From NCBI RefSeq assembly GCF_026212465.1, contig NC_080048.1:28436317-28500316 (forward strand): a DNA stretch of 64,000 nt, in the 5' to 3' direction. The DNA comes from Amaranthus tricolor (Eukaryota; Streptophyta; Magnoliopsida; Caryophyllales; Amaranthaceae). The notes beneath the pieces are model-generated. The model was not told the origin of the DNA, ran no database searches, and saw nothing but the letters and a program-made list of their open reading frames with translations. Shown in pieces: positions 45,536 to 58,235 of the stretch (position 1 is the stretch's first letter; the number at the start of each line of letters is the position of its first letter). The position numbers and the translations under genes were made by a program.

Positions 45536-47310
45536 TTAGCTCTTTTTCTTTTCTTACTCACCTTAACATGTGCCCACAATTTCGGACGAAGACCCTTACA
45601 TTCAAACCAAACTCATACGGCCTTAACATAATTTGTCTTAGCCGGAATGTTCATGAGAGTTCCGAGTATGGCATGGCATACATTTTTCTCTATACGCAGA
45701 ACGTAAAGACAATGTCTAACCTATAGATTTCTCCAATATGGAAGCTTCCAAAAGATTGATTCTTTTTTCCATAATCGGTCTTCACCCCCTTGCACTTGCC
45801 CTGTTTTACCAAATACAGTCTCAGCTCCCTTAACCTGTTGATAAACCTCATAACTGGTCAACGGTCGATGAGCTGCACGGTCCTCAACCTCCCCGTTGAA
45901 CATCTTCTTTCGATGGTGCATGAATACGTGTTTGCACTTAGGAATCTATGTGGATTCCATGTCATCGATACTTATTGGGAATGCTTTCTTCCCTTTGTTC
46001 TAATACCCCGATAAGTTGCCTTATGCCGAAAAGTCATTAACAGTGCATTAAAGCATTGCACGCAAGGTGAACTCCTCATTAGCATATGCATCAAACACGG
46101 AAACGCCTTCATCCCACATCTTTCTCAAATCCTCAATGAGAGGTGCAAGATATACATCTATGTCATTGCCAGATTGTTTAGGACCCGTGGTAAGAAGCGA
46201 AAGCATAATGTACTTACGCTTCATACACAACCAAGGCGGCAAATTATAGATCTCTAACAGTACCGGCCAAGTACTATGTTGAGAACTAAGATTGCCAAAT
46301 GAGTTCATTCCATTCGTACACAGCTCGAGCCTTAAATTACGAACCTCATCCCCAAAAGTCTTATGCAACCTATCAATACTCTTCCACTCCGGAGAATCAG
46401 ATGGATGTGTGAGCAAGTGACCTTTCTTAACCCTATCTGCATGCCACCTCAAATTTGACGCATCTTTCTTTATAGAAAACAAGCGCTTGAATCTAGGTAC
46501 TATTGGAATATACCACAATACCTTATCTGGGGGCCCTTTAGCATCCCGAGCCCCTTTACGTTTGTAGCGCGATAACCCACACCTAGGACACTCTTCTATG
46601 TTATCGTTTTCATTCCGATACAATACACAATCATTCGGACACGCATGAATCTTCTGGTACTCTAAGCTGAAAGGACACATGAGCTTTTTGACATAATATG
46701 TTGACTTTGGAAGTTCATTTCCCTCAGGAAGCATCTCACCTAACGCTTCTAATAACATTGTGAAACTAGCGTCACTCCAATTGAACTTTGACTTAATGTT
46801 TAAAATTGTCAACACTACTGTATAGTTTGGTGAACTTTGTACATCCAAGGTACAAAGGCTTTTGAGAAGCCTCTGTCAACATGTCAAAAACACGAGGACG
46901 TTTTCCTAAATCCTCCTCGACTCCCTCCATCATCTCATCAACATGATCCACATCCTGATCGACATTCTTTTCATCTGTCTAATACCCATCCACATAATCT
47001 ACTACATCCTCATTGACATCAGCCACATTATTGACGTCCTCAACAACACTTTTCTCTTTGTAAACTGCCTCCTCACCATGCCAAACCCAAACATGATATT
47101 GAGGCCTAAACCCACGTCGAAGTATGTGCTCCCTAAGGATATGAAAACTATCTACCTTTGATACATTGCCACAAGTGACACATGGGCAATAAAAACCAAC
47201 TCCCCCGTCCTAACTTGATGTTCAACCGCAATACTACAAAATTCTAATACACCATCAATAAATTGTGACGATTCAATGCTTCCATATATCCATAAACGAT
47301 CTTTTGTCAT
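45536..47310 (-). pseudogene. tnp2-type transposase N-terminal half, CACTA B
   Basis: Starts at an ATG at 47310 (MTKDRLWIYGSIES, transposase-associated domain), passes through frameshifts near 47200 and 46830, then reads the Transposase_21 block at 46848-46048 (SKFNWSDASFTMLLEALGEM, ECPRCGLSRYK, WHADRVKKGHLLTHPS, LPPWLCMKRKYIMLSLL). It continues in broken frames through STWIPKCKHVFMHHRKKMFN, DRLWKKESIFWKLPYW and RIEKNVCHAILGTLMNIPAK to about 45545, where the 169-bp array begins. This copy retains the central section that copy A has lost, but several stops (for example near 45718 and 45635) and the missing C-terminus make it inactive. Confidence 0.87.
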
Positions 47311-48306
47311 CCTAATTAGTGTGATTAATTAATTCAAAAAAAATTAATGGCAACTTTTAACATATGTACTTAACGAACTCTAATTAACCACAAAATTAAG
47401 TAATAATCATTCATTTAACCCTAATTTACAATATTAATAATCATAATGTATTAGATGTTCAAAAAATATGTATATTCTAATAAGAAGATTGTTTTAACCC
47501 TAATTAACCCTAATAATAATAAATTTAACCATAAACAACCCTAATTAAACCTAATTTACAAACTATAAAAAAATTATGATAAATTAAAAACTTAAAAACC
47601 ACAACTACATACACATTCATAAATAAAATAAATAAATTACTTAAAAATATAGCAAAACTTGAAATGTATGATAAATTTAAAACTTAAAAACAACTACATA
47701 CACATTCATAAATTATGACAAATTTAAACGTAATTTACAAAAGCAAAATGAAAATTATACCTTGCATTTTTGTGGGTTTGGGTTGTGTATAACCTATACA
47801 ATGAAAAAAAAATTAAAATTAGTATAAAAAACTAAGCCCTAAAACACAATTAATGAAGCTTGAACAACAATGAGTTTGAGAACTAAGCCTTAAAAAATTA
47901 TACCTTGAAGAAGAGCAAGAACTAAGCCCAAATTTCGTGGGTTTTTCACGGATTTAAGAAGAGCAACAACAATGGGTTCTTTGTGGGTTTGAAACTTCGA
48001 GGGTCTATAACAACAATGGGTTCTGCGCAGATGATGAAGAAGCAGCAGACGTGCGTTTGTAGAATCAGTCGTTTAAGAAGATTGATTATAGAACAAGAAC
48101 AAGAAAAGCAACAACAAGTCATGCCTTTGAAGAGGGTGTTTGAAGAAGAAACAGTAGGTTGAAGAGGATTTAATGAAACAGAAGGTTTTGTAACGTTAAA
48201 TGGCGCGATTTTAAAAGGCTTATATGCTGCAAGCATCCAAAAAACCGCAACATTTGATCGGGAAAAAGCTTATATGCTGTGGGCATCCAAAAAACCGCAA
48301 CATATG
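47311..48306 (-). other. CACTA B 5' flank with subterminal repeats
   Basis: AT-rich leader resembling 24553-25500 of copy A, then from about 48210 two units of CTTATATGCTG...CCGCAACAT. The terminal CACTAGTGG is not reached before the copia LTR begins near 48307. Confidence 0.7.
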
Positions 48307-49759
48307 TTGTTGTAGACTGTGTTAGAGATGGGAACGACAACAAGAGGGGGGATGAATTGTTGTTTTAATAAGTTTAAGAATTTTAGCCTTGTTTTTGCGG
48401 AATTAGATTGAAGAATCAAAACTTATTAAAACTTAAACTTAGAGCGAAAAAGAAAAAGAGACAACACAAATTTACGTGGAAACCTTCTAGGCCTATATAG
48501 AAGGAAAAACCACGACCCCTCGGGATTTCAAAACTCTTCAATATGTTTTAGGCAACCCGTTACTATTACATAAACACCTTGTTTCACTCGAAGCTTCTCT
48601 TACTAGGCCAACTTCTCTTTCTCTTGCTTCACTCGAAGCAACTATCTTAGCTTTACTCAAAGCTATTCTCTTCTCTAGCTTCACTAGATACTCTCTAATT
48701 CTCCCCTAGACTTACCCAAGTCTAGTTACAACAATTCACTTAAAAACCCTTACAAGGAAAAATTCTCTAAAGATAAAATTAAAGAGTTGTACAAGAAAAT
48801 ATTATAAATTAATTGGCAATTTTTGAACAAGATATTTCTTGTTAATTTTATCAATCTCTCGTATGAATTTTTATGGCTCATAAGCAGCTGAAATTGAGGA
48901 ACAATCAAGTCCTTTAATTATAGAGTCAATTTCCCTAATAAAAAGGAAGTAACCACCCATTATTCCCTTATCTCTAATAATAAGGAACATAATTTACACG
49001 GTCAAAACCCTTGTACCTTTACTCACAAATAAAGGAGGAATAAGTAAAAGCTTGATGCATAAGTAAAAGCTAATATTGTTCCCTTTTCACTAATAATAGG
49101 TAGATCAGTTATAGTTCCCCTTTACTAACAATAGCTACGGTTCCTTCTTAATAATATTAGGCACGGTTCCCTTTTACTAAAATTAGCTATGGTTCCCTTT
49201 TCCAATAATAGGCACGGTTACATTTAACTAATATTAGGCACAGTTACCTTTAACTAATATTAGCTAAATTAGTTACTCACTAAATTTAGGTCCAAGATAA
49301 AAGCCTTTTTAAAAGGAGAAAAATATTCTACACTTAGAAAATCACATGGTTATAATTTAGGTGGTTATAAAATATTTTGCCAATTAAATTAATAATTAAA
49401 TAATGCAACAAATTAATTTTAACTAATACATCAACTAAAAAATCAGAAAATAACTCAATCAGAATTTCCAGTAGACGTATTTTCTTCAGACTCCAGTCTG
49501 GGAACAATGCACTGTTTCCATTTTCCAGTAATGTTAGATCATCAAATTTGGGAATAGTAGACCTCCTGTCTACATTTGACATCCTAAGCAATATACCTTA
49601 TCTAACTTCATTGGATTCTTTTGACGAGTACACGTTCATAGACTAAGTCATAGGTACTATCAACGATCTTAGACACGACCGGATATCGACCTGCAAACAA
49701 TCTCTAAAAATACATTTGTTTATATAAAGTGTAGTCATCATCAAAACCTAAGAGTTCCA
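48307..49759 (-). repeat. 3' LTR of the copia element (about 1.45 kb)
   Basis: The right edge TTCCA on + abuts a polypyrimidine stretch (the polypurine tract on the element strand), and 48445 onward matches the partial LTR at 63811-64000 almost base for base (ACGTGGAAACCTTCTAGGCC, GGGATTTCAAAACTCT). The left edge is placed near TGTTGTTGTAGACTG and is approximate to a few bases. Poly-pyrimidine and CACTCGAAGC words repeat at 48590-48690. Confidence 0.85.
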
Positions 49760-49777
49760 AAAAATTCCCCTTTTTTG
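49760..49777 (-). other. polypurine tract of the copia element
   Basis: On the element strand ATCAAAAAAGGGGAATTTTT runs into the LTR start TGGAACTC. A similar AATATCAAAAGGGGGAATAT lies 870 bp upstream (50627-50646), a possible second tract or a duplicated border. Confidence 0.75.
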
Positions 49778-51088
49778 ATGATGACAAACGTTTTAAACAA
49801 ACTTAAACAAAATAGAGTAAAACCAATATCATAGAGCATGTCAAAGATTAAAGCTACTCTACATAACTTAGTAAATCAATTCGTTACAATATAATTTACT
49901 AAGCATATATTAAAAATGGATTACTCTATCATTTAGAATTATTTAAAATATCGTAAGCATAATCAGAGCATTGGAAGAATTATATTGCTTAAGTCTTTAA
50001 ATAAATCTAAAATAAAATAACATAGCTTACTAAGATACTTAATCTAAGCATAATTAGAACATCATATTAATACTGATCAGAGCATAAGTAATCCAAGCAT
50101 AAGTAGTCCAAGCATAAGTAATGATGAGTACCAGAGCAGATATTCAAAACATGTGTTATTCATTTAAATGTAAATATATCAAAGCACATAATTACATATT
50201 GAAGTATGAAGCTTAAGTATAATATTATCAAATTAAGGCATAAAAGCAATTTTATACTTCCTTACATCAATAAGTTCCAATTTTAGAGTATAAGAAATAG
50301 GGCTCAGCATGTCCAGAATATTTAAGTACATATCATGTTATATCAGAGCATTAACTAACCAGAATAATCAAAGTTTCAATTAACTTATCAATTAACTAAT
50401 CAGAGCTTTACCAGAACAGTATAATCAAAGCTTAACAAGGCATAATCAAAACTTAACTAATTAGGATATCAAAGTTCAGAGCATAGCTTGCCTAATTCAG
50501 AACATCATCAGAGCATATATGAGCATAACTCACTATCCTTAGGTAAAGGTAAAACAAATAATAATATCGAACTAAGTCATATAGAACTAAGTCATAGATC
50601 AAGCATACCTTTAAGTTTGTGCCAAATATTCCCCCTTTTGATATTATTGAAAAAGAAATGGGACAATCAAACCACAGCACCAATCATGTAGATATAGCCA
50701 AAGAAGGAAACATGAGGCAGTAAATGAAAGCAAATACCAAGAAATGCAGTCAAGATATGCATAGTTTTAAATCATCACAAACCTGTTCAGCATAAAGGAT
50801 AGCAGTATGTTCAACAAAATAAAATTACATAGTTTGTACCCCAGCTGGTACTTAAAAATATAATAGAAATATTGTTTGAAAGCTAGATAAACAGATGGTT
50901 GAGCCAGTCAAAATATAAGATTTTAGTAGGAGGAGGGATCAAGGTGCAGTCTCTTCTTCATCAACATACTCGGTCTGTACTTCTACTGTGTCAAGCTTTG
51001 CGCTAAGACGGACTTCCATATGGGTAAGTTGATCAGTAATCGATGCCAGTGAGACACGAATTTCATCTTGAAAAGCAAAGAATTGAGA
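49778..51088 (-). other. copia spacer between the extra ORF and the polypurine tract
   Basis: Non-coding and AT-rich, with many scattered CAGAGCATA/CAAGCATAA-like words (50070-50540). Long non-coding spacers at this place are usual in SIRE-type elements. Confidence 0.6.
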
Positions 51089-52639
51089 CTATAGATCGTT
51101 GAGCTTCAAGAGGATGGAGTCTAGTGGAGCTGTAGGAACAGAAGAGGAATTAGTAAAGCCTAAGCCAGGTGAAGTGTGTGTGGTAACTAGTGGTAGTGTA
51201 AATGGTATAGGTGATGGTGGTGGTGATGGAATCTGATGAGATGGTGGTGTGGCTGGCTTTGGTGAGGGAGGCGCGTCAGAGGTAGGTTCAAGGGTGTTGT
51301 GTGAGGAAGTGTCATCGTCCAAAGTCACAACCGGGTGTTTTCCCTTAGAAGCTAGCCTTCGACTTTTCCTTGGTGTTACAGGCTTCTTCTGAACCGGCAG
51401 TTGAATCTCCTCATCACTATCATCAATATCATCATTTTCATCCTCCACATCCTCACCTTGTTCTTCAGCTTCCCCCTTACTCAGTGCTTCCCCCTGTTCC
51501 CCTAGAGAACAAGCTTCTACCCTTTCAGTAGTGGCAGAGGGAACAGGCTCCTGATCCTTTTTCTCCAGTTCCTCCTCTTCTTTTTCTTCCCTTCCCTCCT
51601 CATTCTTCTGTGCCTTCTGTTCCTTATCAGAATCAACAATATCAACCTGCTCATTTGCATCCTCAAGAACCCCATTATCGTTTAATTTTAAATGAAAATT
51701 ATTCAGACATTTTGCACCTATTTTATTGTTGGGACTCATGGGAAAATGCAGACCATCGAGAGGAACACCAAATTTTCTAAATATCCACATTAACAATCCT
51801 CCATACCCTACCAAATATTACTTTTCAATACAATCACTCAAATAGGAAATCATCAAAGAAGGAAAATTAATTTTTATGTGATTAGCCAAATAGTAGATCG
51901 GTAGCGTCGCGAAGATTTATCTCAATACGCTTTGAGTTGTGTGGCAAGATAAATCGACGGGCTATATTATAAAGTAGTTTGTGAAGTGAAGACAGTGTGT
52001 TTTGACTAATTCTACCCTTCTTTTCATTAATCCCCAAGAACTTCAGAACAGTCTTCTCATTATGCATGAAAACACGATCTTAGAACCAACATGATATGTA
52101 TCAAAACCTACAGCCGGCACTCCAAACCATTTGCCCAACATTAAACTATTAAATTCTATTTTTATCTCCTTAACAACACTCGAACATACTCCATTATCGA
52201 TAGAAAGATTTGAAATAAATTCACGCATCAAATTTGGGTAAATAGGGTTACAACAATGATCAGCCATTAGTGTTTCCCAATATTGATTTTGTAAAATAGC
52301 GTGAAGTTTAGGGAAAGGTGTGGATTCATACCAGTACTTGTCAAGTCCGAATCCCATTGTCATCTCTTTTGAGATTTCTTCAGCGCTGTTGGGATCACTT
52401 TGCTTGGACCTCTTTGCTGATTTGGATAACGATTTGCCAGTAGGAGTGTCGATGGGGCGTTTGTTTCCAACATGCATCGTAGATACACTTGGTGTACCTG
52501 AGTTTTGTGGTTCTTTTGAGGGAGATGGAGCAGTAGTGATTAGTGGTGAAGGATGGACTACCTTGAGAGGTTTTGTTTTAGTGGTTATGGGAGTTTTTTT
52601 GTTCTATTTATTGCTTGAGGTGCTTTTGGGAGTTTTCAT
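51089..52639 (-). pseudogene. extra (env-like position) ORF of the copia element
   Basis: From an ATG at 52639 (MKTPKSTSSNK then TAG), the frame continues as MHVGNKRPIDTPTGKSLSKS and WYESTPFPKLHAILQNQYWE, similar to the globular putative-plant-transposon-protein domain often found after pol in SIRE-like copia elements. It shifts frame near 52060 (GINEKKGRISQNTLSSLHKL) and again near 51815 (LLMWIFRKFGVPLDGLHFPM). The C-terminal third is strongly acidic (EEGREEKEEEELEKKDQEP), then basic (KKPVTPRKSRRLASKGK), then proline/serine-rich. No signal peptide or transmembrane helix is seen, so an envelope role is not supported by this copy. Function unknown. Confidence 0.7.
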
Positions 52640-53191
52640 GGTGGATTTCTAGATTGAAGAAGAAATGGGATTGAATAAGGGAGATTGACGGTTTGAGAGT
52701 TGGTAAAGTTAGAGTGATGAAGTGTGATGGTGTGACGTGAGGGTAAGCGTTTATATTGATGATGAAAGGACAGATAGTAAAGGGTTACATTACACATTAT
52801 TTAATTTTTCATGTGTGAACAATGTGTTTGAGAGGGGTAGGTTCATGGAATGGTTAGTTAATAATGGTTTTTCGAAGCATTTCAATGATCCCACTCCCAC
52901 TATTTAATTAATTTGCGTTAACCATCTATCAAAAAAAAAATTGATGGGATAGAAAAATATAGAAATCGAAAATATGAGATATTTTATATGAGGACAAAAA
53001 TATATAGAACAAATATATGCTGCTTTGGTCCGTTCAATTCAAACATGCAAACAAGAAAGCATTCATAGCACGTACTTTAAATAACTGCATACCTGATCCT
53101 TTCAATAATTGATTTCTCAATCAAGGTTTTTGTGGATGATTTAACCCTTTCAATTTTCATTTTGCCTTGAGGAGAATGCTTGTCATAAACT
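52640..53191 (-). other. copia spacer between RNase H and the extra ORF
   Basis: No coding frame of interest; AT-rich sequence with a T/G-rich stretch at 52480-52760. Confidence 0.5.
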
Positions 53192-53766
53192 TTAGTGTAG
53201 CTTAATCATGCCAAGTTCTAACCTCATCTTTTCATGTTGTTCCCTTGGAAGTGGTTTTGTCATGATGTCTACTGTTTGCTCATTTGTATTAACATTCTTA
53301 ACAATAATATTTCTATTTTCTACATTATCTTTTAGAAAATGACGTCTTATATGGATATGTTTAACTCTAGAATGATGCACTGGATCTTTTGATATGCAGA
53401 TGACACTGGTATTATCATAATAAATAGGAACACAATCATACTTAATACCAAAATCTCTTAGTTGCTGTTTTATCCAAAGCATTTGGGAACAGCAAGCTGC
53501 TGCAGCCACATATTCTGCTTCAGCGGTGGATAGTGCAACGATGTTTTGTTTCTTGGAACACCACGGCCAAGAAATTGTACCGTACCTAAAGTGCATTTCC
53601 TGTTAACAAGATCTTCTGCATAATCTGCATCACTATAACCTTTCAAATCATAGACATTACTTTTAGGATAAAATAGGGACAAGTCATCTGTTCCCTTCAA
53701 GTATCTCAGAATTCTTTTTACTGCCAAGAAATTCTTTAGGGTTTGATTGAAATCTAGCACATAAAC
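53192..53766 (-). pseudogene. copia RNase H, with frameshift
   Basis: Reads AVKRILRYLKGTDDLSLFY and LKGYSDADYAED, shifts frame near 53590, then SKKQNIVALSTAEAEYVAAA, YYDNTSVICISKDPVHHSR, HIHIRRHFLKDNVE and TKPLPREQHEKMRLELGM to a stop at 53192. The acidic residues of SDAD, AEAE and YDN are kept. Split from RT by the solo LTR at 53767. Confidence 0.92.
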
Positions 53767-56700
53767 TGAAATAGACTGCATTTAATAAAGCTTAATTATA
53801 AGTTTATTAAGCTGATTGGGGTTATTAAGTAAGTTAATTCGAGTAATAATATTTTTATTTTGATAATATTGACTCAAGTATTCCATTTGTTAACATTTTC
53901 AAGAAAGAGGTATATTTTATTTAATGTATAAAATTTATATAAAGAATACTTCGATAAAAGTGTATTTTGATTATATTTTATTAATTGATTGCTATCTTAT
54001 CTTTAAAAAAATAAATAAAAATTATAACAAAGCTTTTCAGAAGCTTTCATGTGAAATCCCAACCCAACTCATGTTCATCCTTCTTCTACATTCTTCCAAA
54101 TGAAGGCTCATAAACCCCCTCCCTTATCTTCTCTGTTCTCTACCTTTATCTCTTCCATAACTTCCACCCTTTCGCTCTTCATGGAGTCGAACCATCGCAG
54201 ACCCACCACCGAAGCACAGCCTTCTCTCCCCTTCCTGTGACGCCAGCTGCCTCCCTTCCAGCAGCAAGCCTTTGTGCCGCCCACAGGAGCAAGCAGCGGC
54301 TCTCTCTCCTCCCTCCACCATCACACACGTGAGTCACCACCCCCATGACTTTCACCATACACTCCCTCCTCTTTCTTCAATGGTGATTGAGGTAACCCAC
54401 AAACTATTCTATTTAAGTATTAATTGAATGTTTTAAAGTAGTTTGGTATTTGTGGATTAAATTCGAGTCTTTGATTCAAACTTAGGTATCAACTTGAACT
54501 TAAGATGAGTATATGGGCAATTATTAATTGAGTTGTTTTTAGTGTTGATTAGAATTGGTTATTTGGGTTATTTGGTTTCTAGTATAAAATTTTGTATTTG
54601 TATATTGAAATTTCAGCTCAAAAACTGAGCATTATGTTTTGGCCATTTCCGGGTCAGTTGTGATTGTTTCTAGGTTCTGGTGTCTGCTTAGAATTTGTAG
54701 AGCTCCGAGTCCTAGTCGCGTGGCCACTTGAAACGTCTCAAAATGAGCTCGTATGAGAGAGTTATGTCTGTTTTAGTAATGATATGTCCTGAAATGGTAC
54801 TAATACGGGATTTATAAAGTGGAACTAGAAGCTATGAAATAAATTGGGTAATTAATTCAAGTTTTGATGTTGGATTCATTTGGGTTCTCTATGTGTTCTA
54901 ATTCATGTGGTAGTATTTGATTAGTGGTTGCAATTTGGAGTTTTGATTCATCTTCGAAACTTTAAGAGCAAAGTTCATTTAGAGTTCTTAAAAATCAGAT
55001 TTTGTCCTCACTATTCTTGGCTGATTTAGAGCCTCTTCTAACCATTTCTGGATTCTGTTTTCTGCATATGATTTGTAGAGCTTTGAGTCGCGGTCGCGTG
55101 GGCACTTGAATTGCCCCAAAATGAGTTCGTATGAGAGAGTTATGCCCAAAATACTAATAGGGTGTTCTGAAAATCCGAAAATAGCATTTTGGATTTCTTG
55201 TTCATAATTAAAGTTGGGGTTCAAATTGAGTACTCCAAGTGTTTAGGGTTATTATTTATCATCCGATTGAGTTTTTATTGATTGATATTGTTAAGTTACG
55301 GGTTCTTATTTGATTAGTATGGGTATTGGTTCTAGTATCAAATTTGGGAACATAAGTAACGATTGGGTATTTGATTAGTTGGTATTAGGTGGATATACTA
55401 TAAGTCGGGTATTTGGGATTTAAAATTGGGTAAACTCCATTGATATTAACTCAAGTTTTTACATGTTGATGGTTGATGATGAATTGATTGATATTTTAAT
55501 TATTGATTGTTATTCATGGCGTAGAAAGGTAACCTACAAGCAAACTACTATCCTATCTTTTAAATTTGATTCAAGTATTTCAAAGTTCAAGTTATGTTTT
55601 ATTAGGTGTGGTATTACTACTATTGATATTTGAGCAAAATCGTTTGGTGTTTGAAACTGTGGATTTTGACTTTGTTTGACCTTGCTCCTAGTCCTTGATT
55701 AAATTATGTTTTGAATGTTCATATGTTTTTATATATGAGCTTTTAAATATTGTATTTAATTAAAGAGATTACAAAAGCATGTTTTGTATGTTACTAACTT
55801 ATAAAATACGAGTCTTGAAATATTGTATTATGAAGATGAGGTATGATTGTTGATTTCAAAGAAAATCAATTGAATTATTGTTTTGTTTTATATTGAAATG
55901 TTCGACATTGAAAAATGTCCGTTTTTGGGAATTGGAAACAGATATTTATATCCGGATTATTGTGAAATCCTATAGCTTGATAATAGGTAATGGTTATTCG
56001 GATCGATCTCGAGCACCCGATCCCGTTTCGTTCTTGCAAGAACCGTGTTTTCGGTGATGATGATCACCCGTGTTCTCAGGATTTAGATCAAGCCTACTTC
56101 CTGACGGTCCATATATTCCCACGTTTTAAAGTGCTGTTAAATTATTAATTTAATATGAGTTTTGAACAAATACGTTTGGTACATAATGTTTTGTTTGTTT
56201 CGCAAGTAATATCATATTTGTCATTTGTTGTATTGTTTCGCTATTAACTTGTAAAGTTATAGCCGTGTTTTGATTCGTTATGAACTAAAGGTTCATAGCC
56301 GTATTTATGTCGATACCAAACGGTCTTTTAAAAGAGTTTTGATTTGGATAAAATAATGTTTATAAATGGTTACCAAGTGAACAAGGAATTCGATCGGAGA
56401 TGTTTGTTAATGACTTGTATACAAATGTGGTAGTTTGTTGGATTACTCAACAATGCAATTGTTGACAGTTTTTTTTGTAAGGCCTATCTCTTACAAGGAA
56501 TAGATCCACTTTTAGGTTGCCAACTTTAGTGCGGATGGATGTGTTGCTCATTTATGTGTCATGTGTTGCAATAGCGAGGACATCGTTTTCAGAAGGTTAA
56601 CTTATAATGATATTTTGACAAATCATGTCTTTTAAAAAAATAGATATTTTATAATGTATTAACTTAGTTTATAACTGGGTTGTAATTGTATTACAGTTAT

Positions 56701-56839
56701 ATAAAGTTTTTAAATACTCTGATATTGGTTGCTGTGGCTATCGAGCCACAGGTCGGATTCAGCCCAGACTTCTATAAGTCTTCCGTTGTGCTTTGTAGAC
56801 AATATTATTATATTGTTTACGCTGGTTTAGGCTGTTTCA
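53767..56839 (+). mobile_element. solo LTR of the LARD family inside copia pol
   Basis: A 3073-bp sequence beginning TGAAATAGAC and ending GGCTGTTTCA, homologous throughout to the LARD LTRs, with an exact 5-bp duplication TAAAC at 53762-53766 and 56840-56844. No second LTR or internal domain, so it is the product of LTR-LTR recombination. It has a single 108-bp unit (about 56242-56345) and its own version of the GC-rich island (54015-54378). Confidence 0.95.
54015..54378 (+). repeat. GC-rich island of the solo LTR
   Basis: CT-rich leader followed by CAGCAGCAAGCC/CCACCATCAC-like sequence, ending at the conserved CAATGGTGATTGAGGTAA. Same location as the island in the LARD 3' LTR but clearly different in sequence and shorter by about 140 bp. 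Confidence 0.75.
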
Positions 56840-58235
56840 TAAACCAACACTAAAAGTAATATCGGGTCTACTTGCAGTTAGATTTAATAAAGAACCAATC
56901 ATGCCTCGATACATAGTTTGATCAACTTCAATACCATTTGAATCTTCATCTAATCTAACATTTATAGCCATAGGTGTGTGGTTTGTTTTAGCATTATTTA
57001 AACCATATTTCTTGAGAAGTTTTGTTATATATTTTTGTTGATAAATAAAGATTCCATTAGCAGTTTGTTTAATTTGCAAACTAAGGAAGAAATTTAATTC
57101 TCCTATCATGCTCATTTCAAATTCAGTGCTCATTAAGTTAGCAAATTCTTTACATAGCAATTCATTGGTAGCACCAAAAATAATATCATCAACATAAATT
57201 TGGACAACTAAAATATCAGAACCTCTATTCTTAAAGAATAAGGTTTTGTCAATTTTATCTCTAACAAAGTTATTTTCAATCAAAATTTTGATAATCTTTC
57301 ATACCATTGCCTAGGAGCTTGTTTTAACCCATAAAGAGCTTTATCAAGCTTATAGACATGATCAAGAAAAGAGGGATTTTCAAAGCCAGGGGGTTGTTCC
57401 ACAAAGACTTCTTCATCAAGAAAACCATTCAAGAAAGCACATTTCACATCCATTTGATATAATTTAAAATTCATAAATGCAGCAAAAGAAATTAAAATAT
57501 TGATAGCCTCTAACCTCGCTACGGAGCAAATGTCTCGGTATAATCAATCCCTTCTTGTTGATTGTACCCTTTAACCACGAGCCTTGCTTTGTTTCTTACA
57601 ATGATTCCATGCTCATCCAATTTGTTCGAAAATACCCATTTTAGTCCAATCACCTTTTTGTGTTTTGGTTTTGGTTCTAAATGCCATACTTTATTTCTTT
57701 CAAATTCATTCAGTTCGTCTTGCATGGCTACAATCCATTCGGAATCTTTTAGACCTTCTTCATGATTTTTGATTTCAAGTGTTGAGAGTAACGCAAAGTG
57801 TGCACAGAAATTTCTCATTTGGGATCTGGTTTGTGTTCTCTTATTCAAATCACTGACTATCAAATCAAGAGGATGACATTTTTGATATCTCCAAGGTTTG
57901 GGCACAAATTCTCTTGCGGGAACTGTTATAGGCTCAGGGTCATTAACTTGATTGTTATTCTGCTCATCTTCAACTGGATCAGTTTGTTCATTTATGGGAA
58001 CAGCTGGATTGGGAACAACTTGCTGGTCCTCATTTACTAGTTGTTCTGTATTGTCTGGTACTTCGGTATGTTCTTGAATCAGCTGTTCTCCTACTGTTTT
58101 TTGAACCTGCTCTTTCGTTACATCTTCATCATCTTTCAAATTTGCAAGACCTGTTTTTAAATCATTTGTATCCTGTTCACTTGTCATAAAGTTAGTTTCA
58201 ACAAAAATAATGTGAACGAATTCTTCTACGCACAT
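56840..58235 (-). pseudogene. copia reverse transcriptase
   Basis: From 58235: an acidic linker (EDEQNNNQVNDPEPITVPAR), then SEWIVAMQDELNEFERNKVW, PKHKKVIGLKWVFSNKLDEH and [18 protein letters not shown], a break, [20 protein letters not shown] and [20 protein letters not shown], a frame change near 57281, then VVQIYVDDIIFGATNELLCK with the catalytic YVDD, and LNLTASRPDITFSV at the edge of the solo LTR. RNase H resumes beyond it. At least two frame breaks (near 57500 and 57281) make it inactive. Confidence 0.93.

Larger units (their letters stand above)
35301..48306 (-). mobile_element. CACTA transposon copy B, split by the LARD, right end hidden
   Basis: The 3' terminus CACTAGTGGAAAAATGCTC is at 35301. 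The element runs to 35999, is interrupted by the LARD (36000-44788, TSD AACCT) and resumes at 44794 with an Ulp1-like exon piece, 169-bp repeats, a tnp2 relic and 5' subterminal repeats. At about 48306 it meets the copia LTR, so its other terminus is either beyond the window or lost. Compared with copy A it lacks the C-terminal half of tnp2 and the TnpA-like gene but keeps the terminal gene's end. Same family as copies A and C by subterminal words and protein sequence. Confidence 0.88.

Noticed and set aside
51089..51814. Possible retroviral-type envelope gene
   Set aside because: Position after pol fits, but there is no signal peptide, transmembrane segment or coiled-coil fusion architecture.
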